Origin: Phycisphaerales bacterium
Lineage (GTDB): Bacteria; Planctomycetota; Phycisphaerae; Phycisphaerales; SM1A02
Assembly (NCBI GenBank): GCA_030748575.1
Contig: JASMLR010000006.1
Span: 1 to 64,000 of the forward strand
Length of the DNA: 64,000 nt
Direction of reading: 5' to 3'
Shown here: one piece after another, positions 26,257 to 36,880 of the stretch
How positions within the stretch are numbered: the first letter of the stretch is position 1
Layout: the number at the start of each line of letters is the position of its first letter
Program-made: the position numbers and the translations under genes
Notes under the pieces: model-generated
Database searches by the model: none
What the model saw: only the letters and a program-made list of their open reading frames with translations
Told to the model about the DNA's origin: nothing

Positions 26257-27081
26257 TCAGGCTGCGACCGACTCGCCCTCGTGCTTGAGAAAGCCGCCCC
26301 CCCATCCGAACCCCAGCGGTGTCCCGAGCAGCGCGCCCGCGGCCCAGTCGATGGGCGTCAGCCGCGCGAGGTTCGGGACGTCGCCACGTGCCCAGGCAAC
26401 CGCAACGTCTTCCGGCAGCATCGTCCCGGTCACCCACAGGGCGGCGGTCCCGGCCAGCACGACGCCGGCGGGCAGAATCATCGGCTGGACATGCGGCGCC
26501 GCCATGCGTCCCACGATGCCGGCGGCCATACCGCCCAGCACAGCCGCCATCACAGCCTGCCCCCGCAGATCGTTGACCGCAATCAACCACACGACCGGGA
26601 GCGCGACCAGGCCGCAGGCCAGCATGCGGAGGGCGTCTACCGACCGCAGCGGATCGGGCGATTCGCCCACACGCTCTGGATGCACATTCGGAACCGGTTG
26701 TCCACGCGTGAGGACGAGCCAGGTCAGGACCAGGACCACGAGCGTCCACACCATGCCGTCGGCGGCGATCAGCGCCGCCGAGCCCTCCAGCAGCGTGCCC
26801 CGGATGCCGCTGAGGCTCGTCGCCCACCAGCACATGCCCGCCCCCATCACGGCCAACCCGCTCAGGGCCGACTCCATGCGTGCCACCCCCACGGCAATGA
26901 AGCCTGCAACGGCGGTGGCTGCCAGCATGCCGATGGCCGCTGCAGCAGGCGACACGGCCTGAAGCATCGTGGGGCCCAGACTGCCGTCGGGTGCCAGAAG
27001 CATCGCGCCCGCCACGCGATAGGCCAGGGTGACCAGCACGAATCCAGCAATCAAGAGAACCCATCGGCGCGTAGCGAGCAT
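26257..27081 (-). CDS. Polytopic membrane protein of unknown function
   Basis: A 274-residue protein with roughly seven hydrophobic spans, starting RRWVLLIAGFVLVTLAYRVAGAML. A hydrophilic loop (VPNVHPERVGESPDPLRSVD) splits it into two halves. No family motif is recognised. It is the first gene of the minus-strand block, divergent from hutH across 60 bases, and 32 bases ahead of the ligase beta gene. Position suggests co-transcription with the ligase; a role cannot be assigned. Confidence 0.7.
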   Translation of the reverse strand: MLATRRWVLLIAGFVLVTLAYRVAGAMLLAPDGSLGPTMLQAVSPAAAAIGMLAATAVAGFIAVGVARMESALSGLAVMGAGMCWWATSLSGIRGTLLEGSAALIAADGMVWTLVVLVLTWLVLTRGQPVPNVHPERVGESPDPLRSVDALRMLACGLVALPVVWLIAVNDLRGQAVMAAVLGGMAAGIVGRMAAPHVQPMILPAGVVLAGTAALWVTGTMLPEDVAVAWARGDVPNLARLTPIDWAAGALLGTPLGFGWGGGFLKHEGESVAA

Positions 27082-27141
27082 GGCGGGGATGGTAGCGGCG
27101 GCTGGCGGGAGCCCTCAATTGCCACCGGATACAGTGTGCGG

Positions 27142-28662
27142 ATGACCGCCGCCCCCCTGCTCATCACCGGCGACGCCTTCGCCATTGAAGATGTCGTGGA
27201 TGTCGCCGTCGGCGGCCGTCCCGTCAGCCTTTCCGATGAAGCCATTGCGGCCGTCGCGGCCGCACGAGCGCTCGTCGATGACGCGGCCGACGGGGCCGAC
27301 CCGGTCTACGGCATCAACACCGGATTCGGTTCGCTCTCCCGCCACCGCGTCCAGCCCGAAGAGACGGCGGAGATTCAACGCAACCTGCTCCGCTCCCACG
27401 CCGCGGGCGTCGGGGAACCCCTTGACGCGGAACTGGTTCGTGGCATGCAGGTGCTGCTGCTCGGAAGCCTGTGCCGTGGCCACAGCGGCGTGCGACCCGA
27501 GCTCGTGCGCATGCTCGCCCAGCTGCTCAACCGCGACGTGGTGCCCATCGTGCCCAGCCGCGGATCGGTCGGCGCCTCGGGCGACCTCGCGCCGCTCGCC
27601 CACGCGGCGCTTGTGATGATCGGAGAAGGCGAGGCCATGTGCGGCGAGTCCGGTCCCATGCCGGGCGGAGAGGCACTTGAGCAGGCTGGTCTTGAGCCGC
27701 TCACGCTGGCGGCCAAGGAAGGACTTGCCCTGATCAATGGCACCCATCTCATGGCCTCGACGCTCGCCATCGCCTGCGATGACATCGACTCGGTCCTGGC
27801 AGCCGCGCAGGACGCCGCGGCCATGAGCATTGATGCAAGCCGCGCCAGCATCGGGCCCATGGACGAGCGGCTGCACGAAGCCCGGGGCCAGGCCGGCCAG
27901 ATCGCTGTTGCCGAGTGGATCCGCCAGCAGTTGGAGGGCAGCGAGATCCTTGCCGACCACGCCGAGGACGACCCCCGAGTGCAGGATCCCTATTGCCTTC
28001 GATGCATCCCTCAGGTACTTGGAGCGGCTGTCGAGTCGCTGATGCATGTGCGAAGCGTGGTGGAGGCGGAACTGAGCGCCGTGACCGACAACCCGCTCAT
28101 ATTTCCGGCCGAAGGTGAGATTCTCAGTGGCGGGAACTTTCACGGCATGCCGCTGGCGATCGCCGCAGACACCGCCAAGATTGCCCTCTGCCATATCGCG
28201 GGCATTGCTGAGCGGCGAATCTTCTGGCTGCTGAGCGCCCGCGACTCAGAGAACCCGGTGCCCGCCTACCTGAGCCCGGTGCCCGGGCTGCACAGCGGGC
28301 TGATGATCGCTCAATACACCGCCGCCGCCCTCTGCAACGAACTGCAGACCATCGCCGCGCCGGCCAGTGTGGGCAATGTCCCCACGTCTGCGGGCATCGA
28401 GGACTACAACTCGATGGGCGCAACGGCCGCTGGATATCTCCGCATCGCCGTCGCGTTGACGCGGCAGGTCGTTGCCATCGAGCTGCTCGTCGCGGCCGAG
28501 GGGATTGAGCATCAGCGACCACTCCGCAGCGGCGTGGGCGTCGAGCAGACGCATGCCGCCGTCCGGGCCGTCGTTCCCCCACTGACGGGCGACCGCCCGC
28601 CCGGCCCCGACATCGAAGCAGTCGCGGGCCTGATTCAAGACGGGCTGGGAGTCGCTTCCTGA
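27142..28662 (+). CDS. hutH: Histidine ammonia-lyase
   Basis: First step of histidine degradation: L-histidine to urocanate and ammonia. The 506-residue chain carries the Ala-Ser-Gly triad that forms the MIO cofactor in [14 protein letters not shown] (near residues 145-147). It also has VYGINTGFG near the start, [21 protein letters not shown], and SGGNFHGMP. The frame is open far upstream but has no family similarity there. The ATG at 27142 opens [17 protein letters not shown] as in other HutH proteins. It is followed by hutU and hutI, all on the plus strand, so it forms a hut operon whose promoter must lie in the 60 bases shared with the divergent membrane-protein gene. Confidence 0.96.
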   Translation: MTAAPLLITGDAFAIEDVVDVAVGGRPVSLSDEAIAAVAAARALVDDAADGADPVYGINTGFGSLSRHRVQPEETAEIQRNLLRSHAAGVGEPLDAELVRGMQVLLLGSLCRGHSGVRPELVRMLAQLLNRDVVPIVPSRGSVGASGDLAPLAHAALVMIGEGEAMCGESGPMPGGEALEQAGLEPLTLAAKEGLALINGTHLMASTLAIACDDIDSVLAAAQDAAAMSIDASRASIGPMDERLHEARGQAGQIAVAEWIRQQLEGSEILADHAEDDPRVQDPYCLRCIPQVLGAAVESLMHVRSVVEAELSAVTDNPLIFPAEGEILSGGNFHGMPLAIAADTAKIALCHIAGIAERRIFWLLSARDSENPVPAYLSPVPGLHSGLMIAQYTAAALCNELQTIAAPASVGNVPTSAGIEDYNSMGATAAGYLRIAVALTRQVVAIELLVAAEGIEHQRPLRSGVGVEQTHAAVRAVVPPLTGDRPPGPDIEAVAGLIQDGLGVAS

Positions 28663-28712
28663 TAGCATCGACGCGTTTCCGGTCCTTGCCAGTACGACAC
28701 CAAGAGGAAGCC

Positions 28713-30380
<1,668 letters not shown>

Positions 30381-30386
30381 TCACCG

Positions 30387-31643
30387 TTGCCCGACGTCAC
30401 GATTGCGAACGCTCGAATCATCACCCTGGCAGGCCCGGACGGGCCTCGGCGAGGCGACGCGATGGCGTCGCCGCACACCATTGCCCACGGCTGGCTCGCC
30501 GTTGAGGCGGGCCGCATTCACGGGGTGGGCGAAGGCGATCCTCCCTCGGACATGACGGCCGATGTGGTCCTTGATCTGGATGGGCGAGTCGTGCTTCCGG
30601 CGTGGGTCGACTGCCACACGCACGCGTGTTGGGCCGGCTCCAGGCTTGCCGAGTGGGATCGCCAACTGGCAGGGGCAACCTACTCGGAGATCCTGGCCGA
30701 TGGCGGCGGCATTCTGTCGACCGTCCGGGCGGTCCGCGAAGCCCCTCAGGAAATGCTCGCAGCCAACCTGCTCGGGCGGGTTGGACGACTGCAGACCTAC
30801 GGCACCGGAACGATCGAAGTGAAGAGCGGCTACGGCCTGACGACCGAGTCCGAACTTCGCATGCTCCGCGCCATCCATGAAGTGTCTCAAGCGGCCGACG
30901 CGCAGATTGCGGGCACCTTTCTTGGCGCCCACGCGATTGACACGGCGCAGCCCGACTTCATCGACACGGTCATCGAAGAGACGCTGCCCGCCGTCGTGGA
31001 GGAGTTCCCCCGCATCACCTGCGATGCATATCTGGAGGAGGGCGCATGGTCACTCGCCGACACGCGACGGCTGTTCCAGCGGGCGAAGGATCTCGGCTGC
31101 CCGCTTCGGCTCCACACGGACCAGTTCACGAGCATGGGCGGCGTCCCGATGGCGATCGAACTCGGAGCCAGAAGCGTCGATCATCTGGAGGCCGTCTCCG
31201 CCGAGGACATTACTGCCATCGGCAAGTCCGACACCATTGGCGTGCTGCTTCCGGCAAGCGGGTTTCATCTTGATGACCGCTACGCGCCCGGCCGCTCGCT
31301 CATCGATGCCGGCGCAGCCGTTGCCGTGGCAACCAATTGCAACCCGGGCTCCGCGCCCACCGCGTCGATGCCGCTCACGCTGGCGCTTGCGTGTCGCCGC
31401 TGCGGACTCCTGCCAATGGAAGCCATCACAGCCGCGACCTGGAACGCGGCGTGCGTCCTGGGCGTCGATCAGGAAGTCGGGTCCATCGAAGTCGGCAAGC
31501 GTGCCGACATCCAGGTCGTGGACGAGCGAGACCCGACGGCCATTCCATGGGAGTTCGGGGCCGTGCCTCCGCCCATTCTGCTGCTCAAGGGACAGCCCGT
31601 TCAATTTCTCGCCGAGTCTGACGACGGCGACTCGCAGGACTGA
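30387..31643 (+). CDS. hutI: Imidazolonepropionase
   Basis: Third step: hydrolysis of imidazolonepropionate to N-formimino-glutamate. The 418-residue amidohydrolase starts at a TTG six bases after hutU. Its first strand (VTIANARIITLAGP) is conserved, which supports this rare start over later ATGs. The zinc HxH is in VDCHTHACWAG. Further segments are TYGTGTIEVKSGYGL, GTFLGAHAID, HTDQFTSMGG and NCNPGSAPTASMPL. No hutG or hutF follows, so breakdown of formiminoglutamate must be encoded elsewhere. Methionine aminopeptidase begins three bases later. Confidence 0.93.
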   Translation: MPDVTIANARIITLAGPDGPRRGDAMASPHTIAHGWLAVEAGRIHGVGEGDPPSDMTADVVLDLDGRVVLPAWVDCHTHACWAGSRLAEWDRQLAGATYSEILADGGGILSTVRAVREAPQEMLAANLLGRVGRLQTYGTGTIEVKSGYGLTTESELRMLRAIHEVSQAADAQIAGTFLGAHAIDTAQPDFIDTVIEETLPAVVEEFPRITCDAYLEEGAWSLADTRRLFQRAKDLGCPLRLHTDQFTSMGGVPMAIELGARSVDHLEAVSAEDITAIGKSDTIGVLLPASGFHLDDRYAPGRSLIDAGAAVAVATNCNPGSAPTASMPLTLALACRRCGLLPMEAITAATWNAACVLGVDQEVGSIEVGKRADIQVVDERDPTAIPWEFGAVPPPILLLKGQPVQFLAESDDGDSQD

Positions 31644-31646
31644 CCA

Positions 31647-32462
31647 ATGGTGCTGACGAAAGCCAGCCAGATTGACGGCGCACGGGCCGCGGCCGAGCGG
31701 GTCTGCAGCGTGCACCAGGGACTCGCCGAGTTTCTGGAGCCGGGGAAGACGCTTGCGGACATCGACACCTTTGTGGCCCAGACGCTGAAGAAACTGGCCA
31801 GTCGCTCATGCTTTCTGAGATACAAAGTTCCCGGCCTCGGCCCGTTTCCAAGCCACTCCTGCCTCTCCATCAACGACTGCGTCGTGCATGGAACGCATCG
31901 TGACCTTGACCGCCCGATCCGGGAGGGCGACGTCCTGAGCATCGACATTGGCGTACTGCACAAAGGATGGATCGGCGATGCAGCGTGGACGTACGGCATC
32001 GTTGGTGTGTCCGACGAGTCGAGGCGGCTCATGGCAGTGGGCGTAGACTCGCTGCGAAGAGGCGTCGCCGCCATGCAGCCGGGCCGGCCGCTTCTGGACT
32101 GGGCCCGTGCCGTGCAGCAGTGCGTCGAAACCGAGAGCGGCTTCTCGCTCATTCGTGGGCTGGGCGGGCACGGCTATGGGAAGTCACTGCACACGGCTCC
32201 ATTTGTTGCCAATGTTGTCCCAAGGCATCCGAACGAGTGGCCGGACGCCTTCCGGACGTTTGAGCCGGGTCTTCTGCTAGCGGTGGAGCCGATGCTTGCA
32301 GCGGGCGGCCATGAAACAACATCGGACCCGGGTGCCTGGCCGATACGCACCGTGGACGGCTCCATGACGGTGCACTACGAGGCCGATGTGCTCATCACGC
32401 CGGACGGCCCCGACAATCTGAGCCAATCCATGTTTGATCTGCCCGACCTCGTCGGCGGGTAG
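31647..32462 (+). CDS. map: Methionine aminopeptidase type I
   Basis: Removes N-terminal methionine from new proteins. The 271-residue product shows all five metal ligands: Asp in SIDIGV, Asp in GDAAWTY, His in GGHGYGK, Glu in VEPML, and Glu in HYEADVLIT. LSINDCVVHG and KSLHTAPFV are also family signatures. No zinc-finger extension is present. It sits in the hut transcription unit, three bases after hutI, which is likely just gene packing. An additional map copy elsewhere in the genome is common in this group. Confidence 0.95.
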   Translation: MVLTKASQIDGARAAAERVCSVHQGLAEFLEPGKTLADIDTFVAQTLKKLASRSCFLRYKVPGLGPFPSHSCLSINDCVVHGTHRDLDRPIREGDVLSIDIGVLHKGWIGDAAWTYGIVGVSDESRRLMAVGVDSLRRGVAAMQPGRPLLDWARAVQQCVETESGFSLIRGLGGHGYGKSLHTAPFVANVVPRHPNEWPDAFRTFEPGLLLAVEPMLAAGGHETTSDPGAWPIRTVDGSMTVHYEADVLITPDGPDNLSQSMFDLPDLVGG

Positions 32463-32482
32463 GCACTTTTCGGAGATCTCCC

Positions 32483-34606
32483 ATGCTTGCGTTCGTCGCC
32501 TCTCTGGCTGCCTCCCTGCTCGCGGCACCCCTCCACCTCGCCTACCCGGACACGGTCCGCGGCGACACGGTCGACGCGCTGCACGGCGTCGACGTCGCGG
32601 ACCCGTATCGCTGGCTTGAGGCCGACGTGCGACACGACGCCTCGGTCTCGGACTGGGTTGACCGCCAGAACGACGTGACGTTCGCGCACCTGCACGCGAT
32701 CCCCCATCGGGATGCAATTCGCTCGCGTGTGGAGTCCTTGTGGAACTACGAACGCACGGGCGTACCCACCCGGTATGGCGACCGCTGGTACTTCTCCCAC
32801 AACAACGGCCTGCAGAACCAGTCGGTCTGGTATGTGACCGACGCGCTTGACGCCGAGCCCCGCGTTCTGATCGATCCGAACACGCTCTCGGAAGACGGAA
32901 CGGCGGCCATCAGCGGGATGGGATTCAGCGACGATGGTCGCTATCTGGCCTGGGCACAGTCGGACGGCGGATCGGACTGGAAGACCTGGCGGGTGCGTGA
33001 CCTCCACACCGGCGAGGACCTTCCGGAACGCATCGAGTGGAGCAAGTTCTCGGGCGCTTCGTGGATGCCGGACGGCAGCGGTTTCTACTACGCCCGGTAC
33101 GGCCAGCCCGAAGATGGCGACGCCATGCAGGCGGCCAATACCCACCAGACGCTGTGGTTCCACCGGCCGGGCACGCCTCAGTCGGAGGATGTGCTGGTCC
33201 ACGAGAACCCGAGCGAGCCCACCTGGGGGTGGTCGCCATCGGTCAGCCACGACGGCCGCTGGCTGATTGTGCACGTCTGGAAGGGCGGCGAGGAAACCCG
33301 CGTGCTCACACAGGACCTCGGCAGCCCGGGATCCGAACTTCAACCGCTCGTTCCCGAGTTTGAAGACGCGTGGTCATTCATCGGCAACGCGGGAGGCGTG
33401 TTGTACTTTCAAACGACCAAAGATGCGCCGCTTGGCCGCGTGGTCTCGGTGGACATGGACGCGGCCGATGCCAACCGAACATGGACCACAGTCATCCCGG
33501 AGTCCGAAGACACCCTGCGCGGCGTCTCTCACGTCGGGGGACATCTGGCAGCGTCATGGATGCGCGATGCGACGTCTCGGCTTTCCCTGCATGAGATGAG
33601 CGGCCGCAAGGTCCGGGACATCGACCTGCCTGGCATCGGATCCTCCTCGGGACTTTCAGGCTGGCCCGACGACCCGGAAGTCTTCTACTCGTTCCATTCC
33701 TTCACGTCCCCGCCATCGATCATCAGACATGATGTGGACTCACGAGCCACCGAAGTGTGGCGGCAGGCGTCCGTTGACTTCGATCCGTCCAAGTACAGCG
33801 TCTCGCAGGTCTTTTTCGAGAGCAAGGACGGGACGCTGGTTCCGATGTTCCTTGCGTACCGCAACGACATTGAGCGAAACGGAACCCTTCCGACGCTCCT
33901 GTACGGCTACGGTGGATTCAACATTCCGCTCATGCCCGTGTTCTCCCCGTCGCGTCTGGCATGGATGGAGATGGGCGGCGTGCTTGCCGTCGCGAACCTT
34001 CGAGGAGGCGGCGAGTATGGCCGCCAGTGGCACCTTGCCGGTACCAAGCTTCAGAAGCAGAACGTCTTTGACGACTTCATCGCTGCGGCTGAGTGGTTGA
34101 TCCGAAACGGGTACACCTCCCCGGACCGCCTGGCTATTCAGGGCGGAAGCAACGGCGGGCTGCTCGTTGGCGCGGCGATGACCCAGCGGCCGGAACTGTT
34201 TGGGGCCTGCCTGCCCGCAGTCGGCGTGATGGACATGATTCGGTACCCCCGGTTCACGATCGGCCGCGCCTGGATTCCCGACTATGGCGACCCCGAGGAC
34301 GCGGAGGAGTTCGCGGCGCTGCTGGCCTACTCGCCCTACCACAACATGGAGCAGGGCACAGCCTATCCGGCAACCCTCGTGACCACCGCCGACACCGACG
34401 ACCGCGTCGTCCCCGGGCACTCGTTCAAGTTTGCTGCGGCTCTCCAGCACGCCCAGTCACCGGAAGGCCCCCCCGTCCTGATCCGCGTCGACCGCAAGGC
34501 CGGTCACGGCGCCGGCAAGCCGACGTCGATGCGGATCGATGAAGCCGCGGACATCTGGGCGTTTCTCGTCGATGCCCTGCAGATGCAGCCGCTGCCTCGC
34601 CCCTGA
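32483..34606 (+). CDS. Prolyl oligopeptidase (S9A), with signal peptide
   Basis: Serine peptidase that cuts short peptides after proline. The 707-residue chain begins with a signal-like stretch, then YPDTVRGDTVDALHGVDVADPYRWLE, the S9A N-terminal signature. A seven-bladed propeller follows. The catalytic domain has RGGGEYGRQWH and the nucleophile Ser556 in QGGSNGGLLVGA. The aspartate lies in TADTDDRVVPGHS and the histidine in GHGAGKPT. It is probably periplasmic. A 10-base palindrome (GGAGATCTCC) contains the ribosome-binding site. Convergent with hpnE, four bases apart. Confidence 0.93.
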   Translation: MLAFVASLAASLLAAPLHLAYPDTVRGDTVDALHGVDVADPYRWLEADVRHDASVSDWVDRQNDVTFAHLHAIPHRDAIRSRVESLWNYERTGVPTRYGDRWYFSHNNGLQNQSVWYVTDALDAEPRVLIDPNTLSEDGTAAISGMGFSDDGRYLAWAQSDGGSDWKTWRVRDLHTGEDLPERIEWSKFSGASWMPDGSGFYYARYGQPEDGDAMQAANTHQTLWFHRPGTPQSEDVLVHENPSEPTWGWSPSVSHDGRWLIVHVWKGGEETRVLTQDLGSPGSELQPLVPEFEDAWSFIGNAGGVLYFQTTKDAPLGRVVSVDMDAADANRTWTTVIPESEDTLRGVSHVGGHLAASWMRDATSRLSLHEMSGRKVRDIDLPGIGSSSGLSGWPDDPEVFYSFHSFTSPPSIIRHDVDSRATEVWRQASVDFDPSKYSVSQVFFESKDGTLVPMFLAYRNDIERNGTLPTLLYGYGGFNIPLMPVFSPSRLAWMEMGGVLAVANLRGGGEYGRQWHLAGTKLQKQNVFDDFIAAAEWLIRNGYTSPDRLAIQGGSNGGLLVGAAMTQRPELFGACLPAVGVMDMIRYPRFTIGRAWIPDYGDPEDAEEFAALLAYSPYHNMEQGTAYPATLVTTADTDDRVVPGHSFKFAAALQHAQSPEGPPVLIRVDRKAGHGAGKPTSMRIDEAADIWAFLVDALQMQPLPRP

Positions 34607-34610
34607 ACGC

Positions 34611-36008
34611 TCAGCGGCTGAGGAGTCGGAACAACCACCCGGGCTGCGGACTCGCCGCCACGCCCGGGCCGCCGGCTATGGCCTGGGCCGCGAGGTAGCC
34701 GCTCCGCACCGCCCCCTCCATGGTGGCCGGCCACCCGCTGTCGCACCAGTCGCCCGCGAGATACAGGCCCTCGATATCCCCGCCCATCGCGCCGACAGGC
34801 GAAGGTGCCGCGGCCGGACGGGCTTGCTCGGCATCGGCGGTGGCGGCAAACGTTGCTCGCCGCTCCTTCACCGCCCGGCAAAGCAGCAGTTCCCGGCCTG
34901 GCAGGTCCGGGAAGGCCGCGGCGAGGTCATCCAACACACGCTGCTGGATTGCATCAGGGCCGAGGTCCATCCAGGCATCCGCCGCGCTGACAACAGCGTG
35001 CAGGTGCTGGGCTCCGGACGCATCGACGCCCTTGTTGAATACCCAATGCACACCCCTTCCGGGAAGCACCAGATGCGGCTCATCCATGACCGGGCCGTCC
35101 ACCACGACATGGACGCCGAGAATCGGGCTGTGTCCCAGTTGCTCCAATCCTTGCAGCCGCGCATCCATCGCCATCAGGCGATCATCGGCGATGGCTTCAA
35201 GCCGCTCCCACGGTATGGCAGCGCACACCGCCTCGCCGCGAACAAACTGCCGATTCGTCTCCACGCCAATCGCGCGGCGGCCATCGAGCGCGATGCCGGA
35301 AGCCGACCAGCCGCACCGCACCTCACCGCCACCCTCGGCGATGCACCGCGCCGCAGGCTCGTACAGTTCGACAAGCGGCACCGTGGGCACACCCATCGTC
35401 GCCTGCCACCGTCCGGCCATGAAGCCCTCTCGAAATACCTGCACGGCATGACGCGCCGACACGCGGTCAAGGCTCAGATTGCACGCGCTGACGACGATCG
35501 GCTCCCAGAACAGCCGGCGAACCTCGGGCCCCTGCTTCCAGTCGTCGAGCAACGCATCGAAGGTCCGTGATGCCGCGGCGAGCCTCGCCGCTGCAGACAT
35601 CCGAAGCATCCGCCACATGGCCCGCCGAACCTGCCGCTTCATGGCCCGATCCAGCAGTCGCATGCGGCGAAGAGACCCCGCCAGGTGCAGCGGCGCGGGG
35701 AGCCGGCTGGGCCGCATGACATCTCGGCCCCCGTCGGGCCGAAGCCACCTGACATCCTCGTGCCACTCAATGGCATCGCCCACGCCGATCCGCTCATACA
35801 AGTCGAGCAGGTTGGCGCAACATCCCATGAGTACGTGTTGGCAGTTGTCGAGCGTGCGACCGCTCTGCGCATCATCAAAGCTCGACGCCCGCCCTCCCAG
35901 TCGCCTTCTGGACTCGAGCACGATCGGCCTGCAGCCTCGGTCGAGCAGACGGATCGCTGCGGCCAGCCCGGCCAGGCCCCCGCCGATGACCACGACTTCC
36001 CGGCTCAA
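34611..36008 (-). CDS. hpnE: Hydroxysqualene dehydroxylase (squalene-associated FAD-dependent desaturase)
   Basis: Last step of the three-enzyme bacterial squalene route: hydroxysqualene to squalene. The 465-residue flavoprotein starts with the FAD-binding VVVIGGGLAGLAAAIRLLD, then LESRRRLGGRASSF and the conserved DNCQHVLMGCC, which separates HpnE from carotenoid desaturases. The C-terminal FAD segment is GLYLAGDWCDSGWPATMEGAV. Its ATG overlaps the hpnD stop by four bases, so hpnC-hpnD-hpnE are translationally coupled. Confidence 0.92.
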   Translation of the reverse strand: MSREVVVIGGGLAGLAAAIRLLDRGCRPIVLESRRRLGGRASSFDDAQSGRTLDNCQHVLMGCCANLLDLYERIGVGDAIEWHEDVRWLRPDGGRDVMRPSRLPAPLHLAGSLRRMRLLDRAMKRQVRRAMWRMLRMSAAARLAAASRTFDALLDDWKQGPEVRRLFWEPIVVSACNLSLDRVSARHAVQVFREGFMAGRWQATMGVPTVPLVELYEPAARCIAEGGGEVRCGWSASGIALDGRRAIGVETNRQFVRGEAVCAAIPWERLEAIADDRLMAMDARLQGLEQLGHSPILGVHVVVDGPVMDEPHLVLPGRGVHWVFNKGVDASGAQHLHAVVSAADAWMDLGPDAIQQRVLDDLAAAFPDLPGRELLLCRAVKERRATFAATADAEQARPAAAPSPVGAMGGDIEGLYLAGDWCDSGWPATMEGAVRSGYLAAQAIAGGPGVAASPQPGWLFRLLSR

Positions 36009-36880
36009 GAACGCCGCCTCCCCGCGGAGAGCATGATCCGAAGCTTCGTCAGGGTCGACAACGCCACGCCAGGCACACCGCAGCAGGCGTGCGGGTGCGC
36101 AGCCAGTCTCCGGAGCAGCTCCCGATACACCCCCGTCATCGCGCAGAGCGTTCGTCGGCAGTCGGGCGAAACCAGATCGTCAAGGGGCGCTGATGTCGCA
36201 TACGCGCGTTCCGCACGCTGGATCCACGTCCGCACAACGGACTCGCACGCCCGCTCATCACGCCACGTGGCAAGGGCAGAAGCGTCGATGCCATGCTTGC
36301 GAAGGTCCTCGGCCGGAATGTAGCAGCGACCACGCGCCGCATCGTCGCCAATGTCTCGCAGGATATTGGTCAGTTGCAGGGCAATGCCCCGCTCCACCGC
36401 GAGTTCGGGTGCGGCGTCACCGGTGTATCCCCAGATGGTGATGCACAACTCACCGACCGTCGATGCAACGCATCGGCAGTAGTCAAGAAGGTCTTCTTCA
36501 GTCTCGATGACCCGCGAGGCCAGGTCGTCCCGCTGCCCGCGAATCATGTCGACAAACGCCCGCTCGGGAAGGTCCCAGGACTGCGCAAGCCACTGCAACG
36601 CAAGCCACATCGGCTCCGGCCCGGGCTCGCCACCCCTGAGAACATCAAGCGTGGCTGATTCAAAGTCGTCCAGCATGGCCATGGCCAGATCCGGATCGTC
36701 CGCATCATCGGCGATGTCATCGGCGCGGCGCATCCACGCGTACACCGCGTACAGCGCGGTCCTCCGCGGCTCCGGCAGCAGGCGAAGGCCCCAGTAGAAG
36801 TTCCCCGCGCGGCGTTTGACCAGTGTGCGGCACCACACAGCGGCTTCCCGGGGCGGCTCCATCACCACGGAAGCACTCAT
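36005..36880 (-). CDS. hpnD: Presqualene diphosphate synthase
   Basis: Condenses two farnesyl diphosphates to presqualene diphosphate. The 291-residue trans-isoprenyl diphosphate synthase shows both aspartate-rich motifs: RRADDIADD near residue 50 and LTNILRDIGDDAARGRCYIP in the second half. KRRAGNFYWGLRLLPEPRR at the start is the HpnD form. It overlaps both hpnC and hpnE by four bases. Confidence 0.92.
   Translation of the reverse strand: MSASVVMEPPREAAVWCRTLVKRRAGNFYWGLRLLPEPRRTALYAVYAWMRRADDIADDADDPDLAMAMLDDFESATLDVLRGGEPGPEPMWLALQWLAQSWDLPERAFVDMIRGQRDDLASRVIETEEDLLDYCRCVASTVGELCITIWGYTGDAAPELAVERGIALQLTNILRDIGDDAARGRCYIPAEDLRKHGIDASALATWRDERACESVVRTWIQRAERAYATSAPLDDLVSPDCRRTLCAMTGVYRELLRRLAAHPHACCGVPGVALSTLTKLRIMLSAGRRRS

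Noticed and set aside
26146-27141. Upstream extension of the hutH frame
   Set aside because: Antisense to the membrane-protein gene; no similarity to HutH and His/Arg-rich shadow composition.
32472-32481. Palindrome GGAGATCTCC before the prolyl oligopeptidase start
   Set aside because: It contains the ribosome-binding site; ten bases of symmetry are not enough for an operator call.
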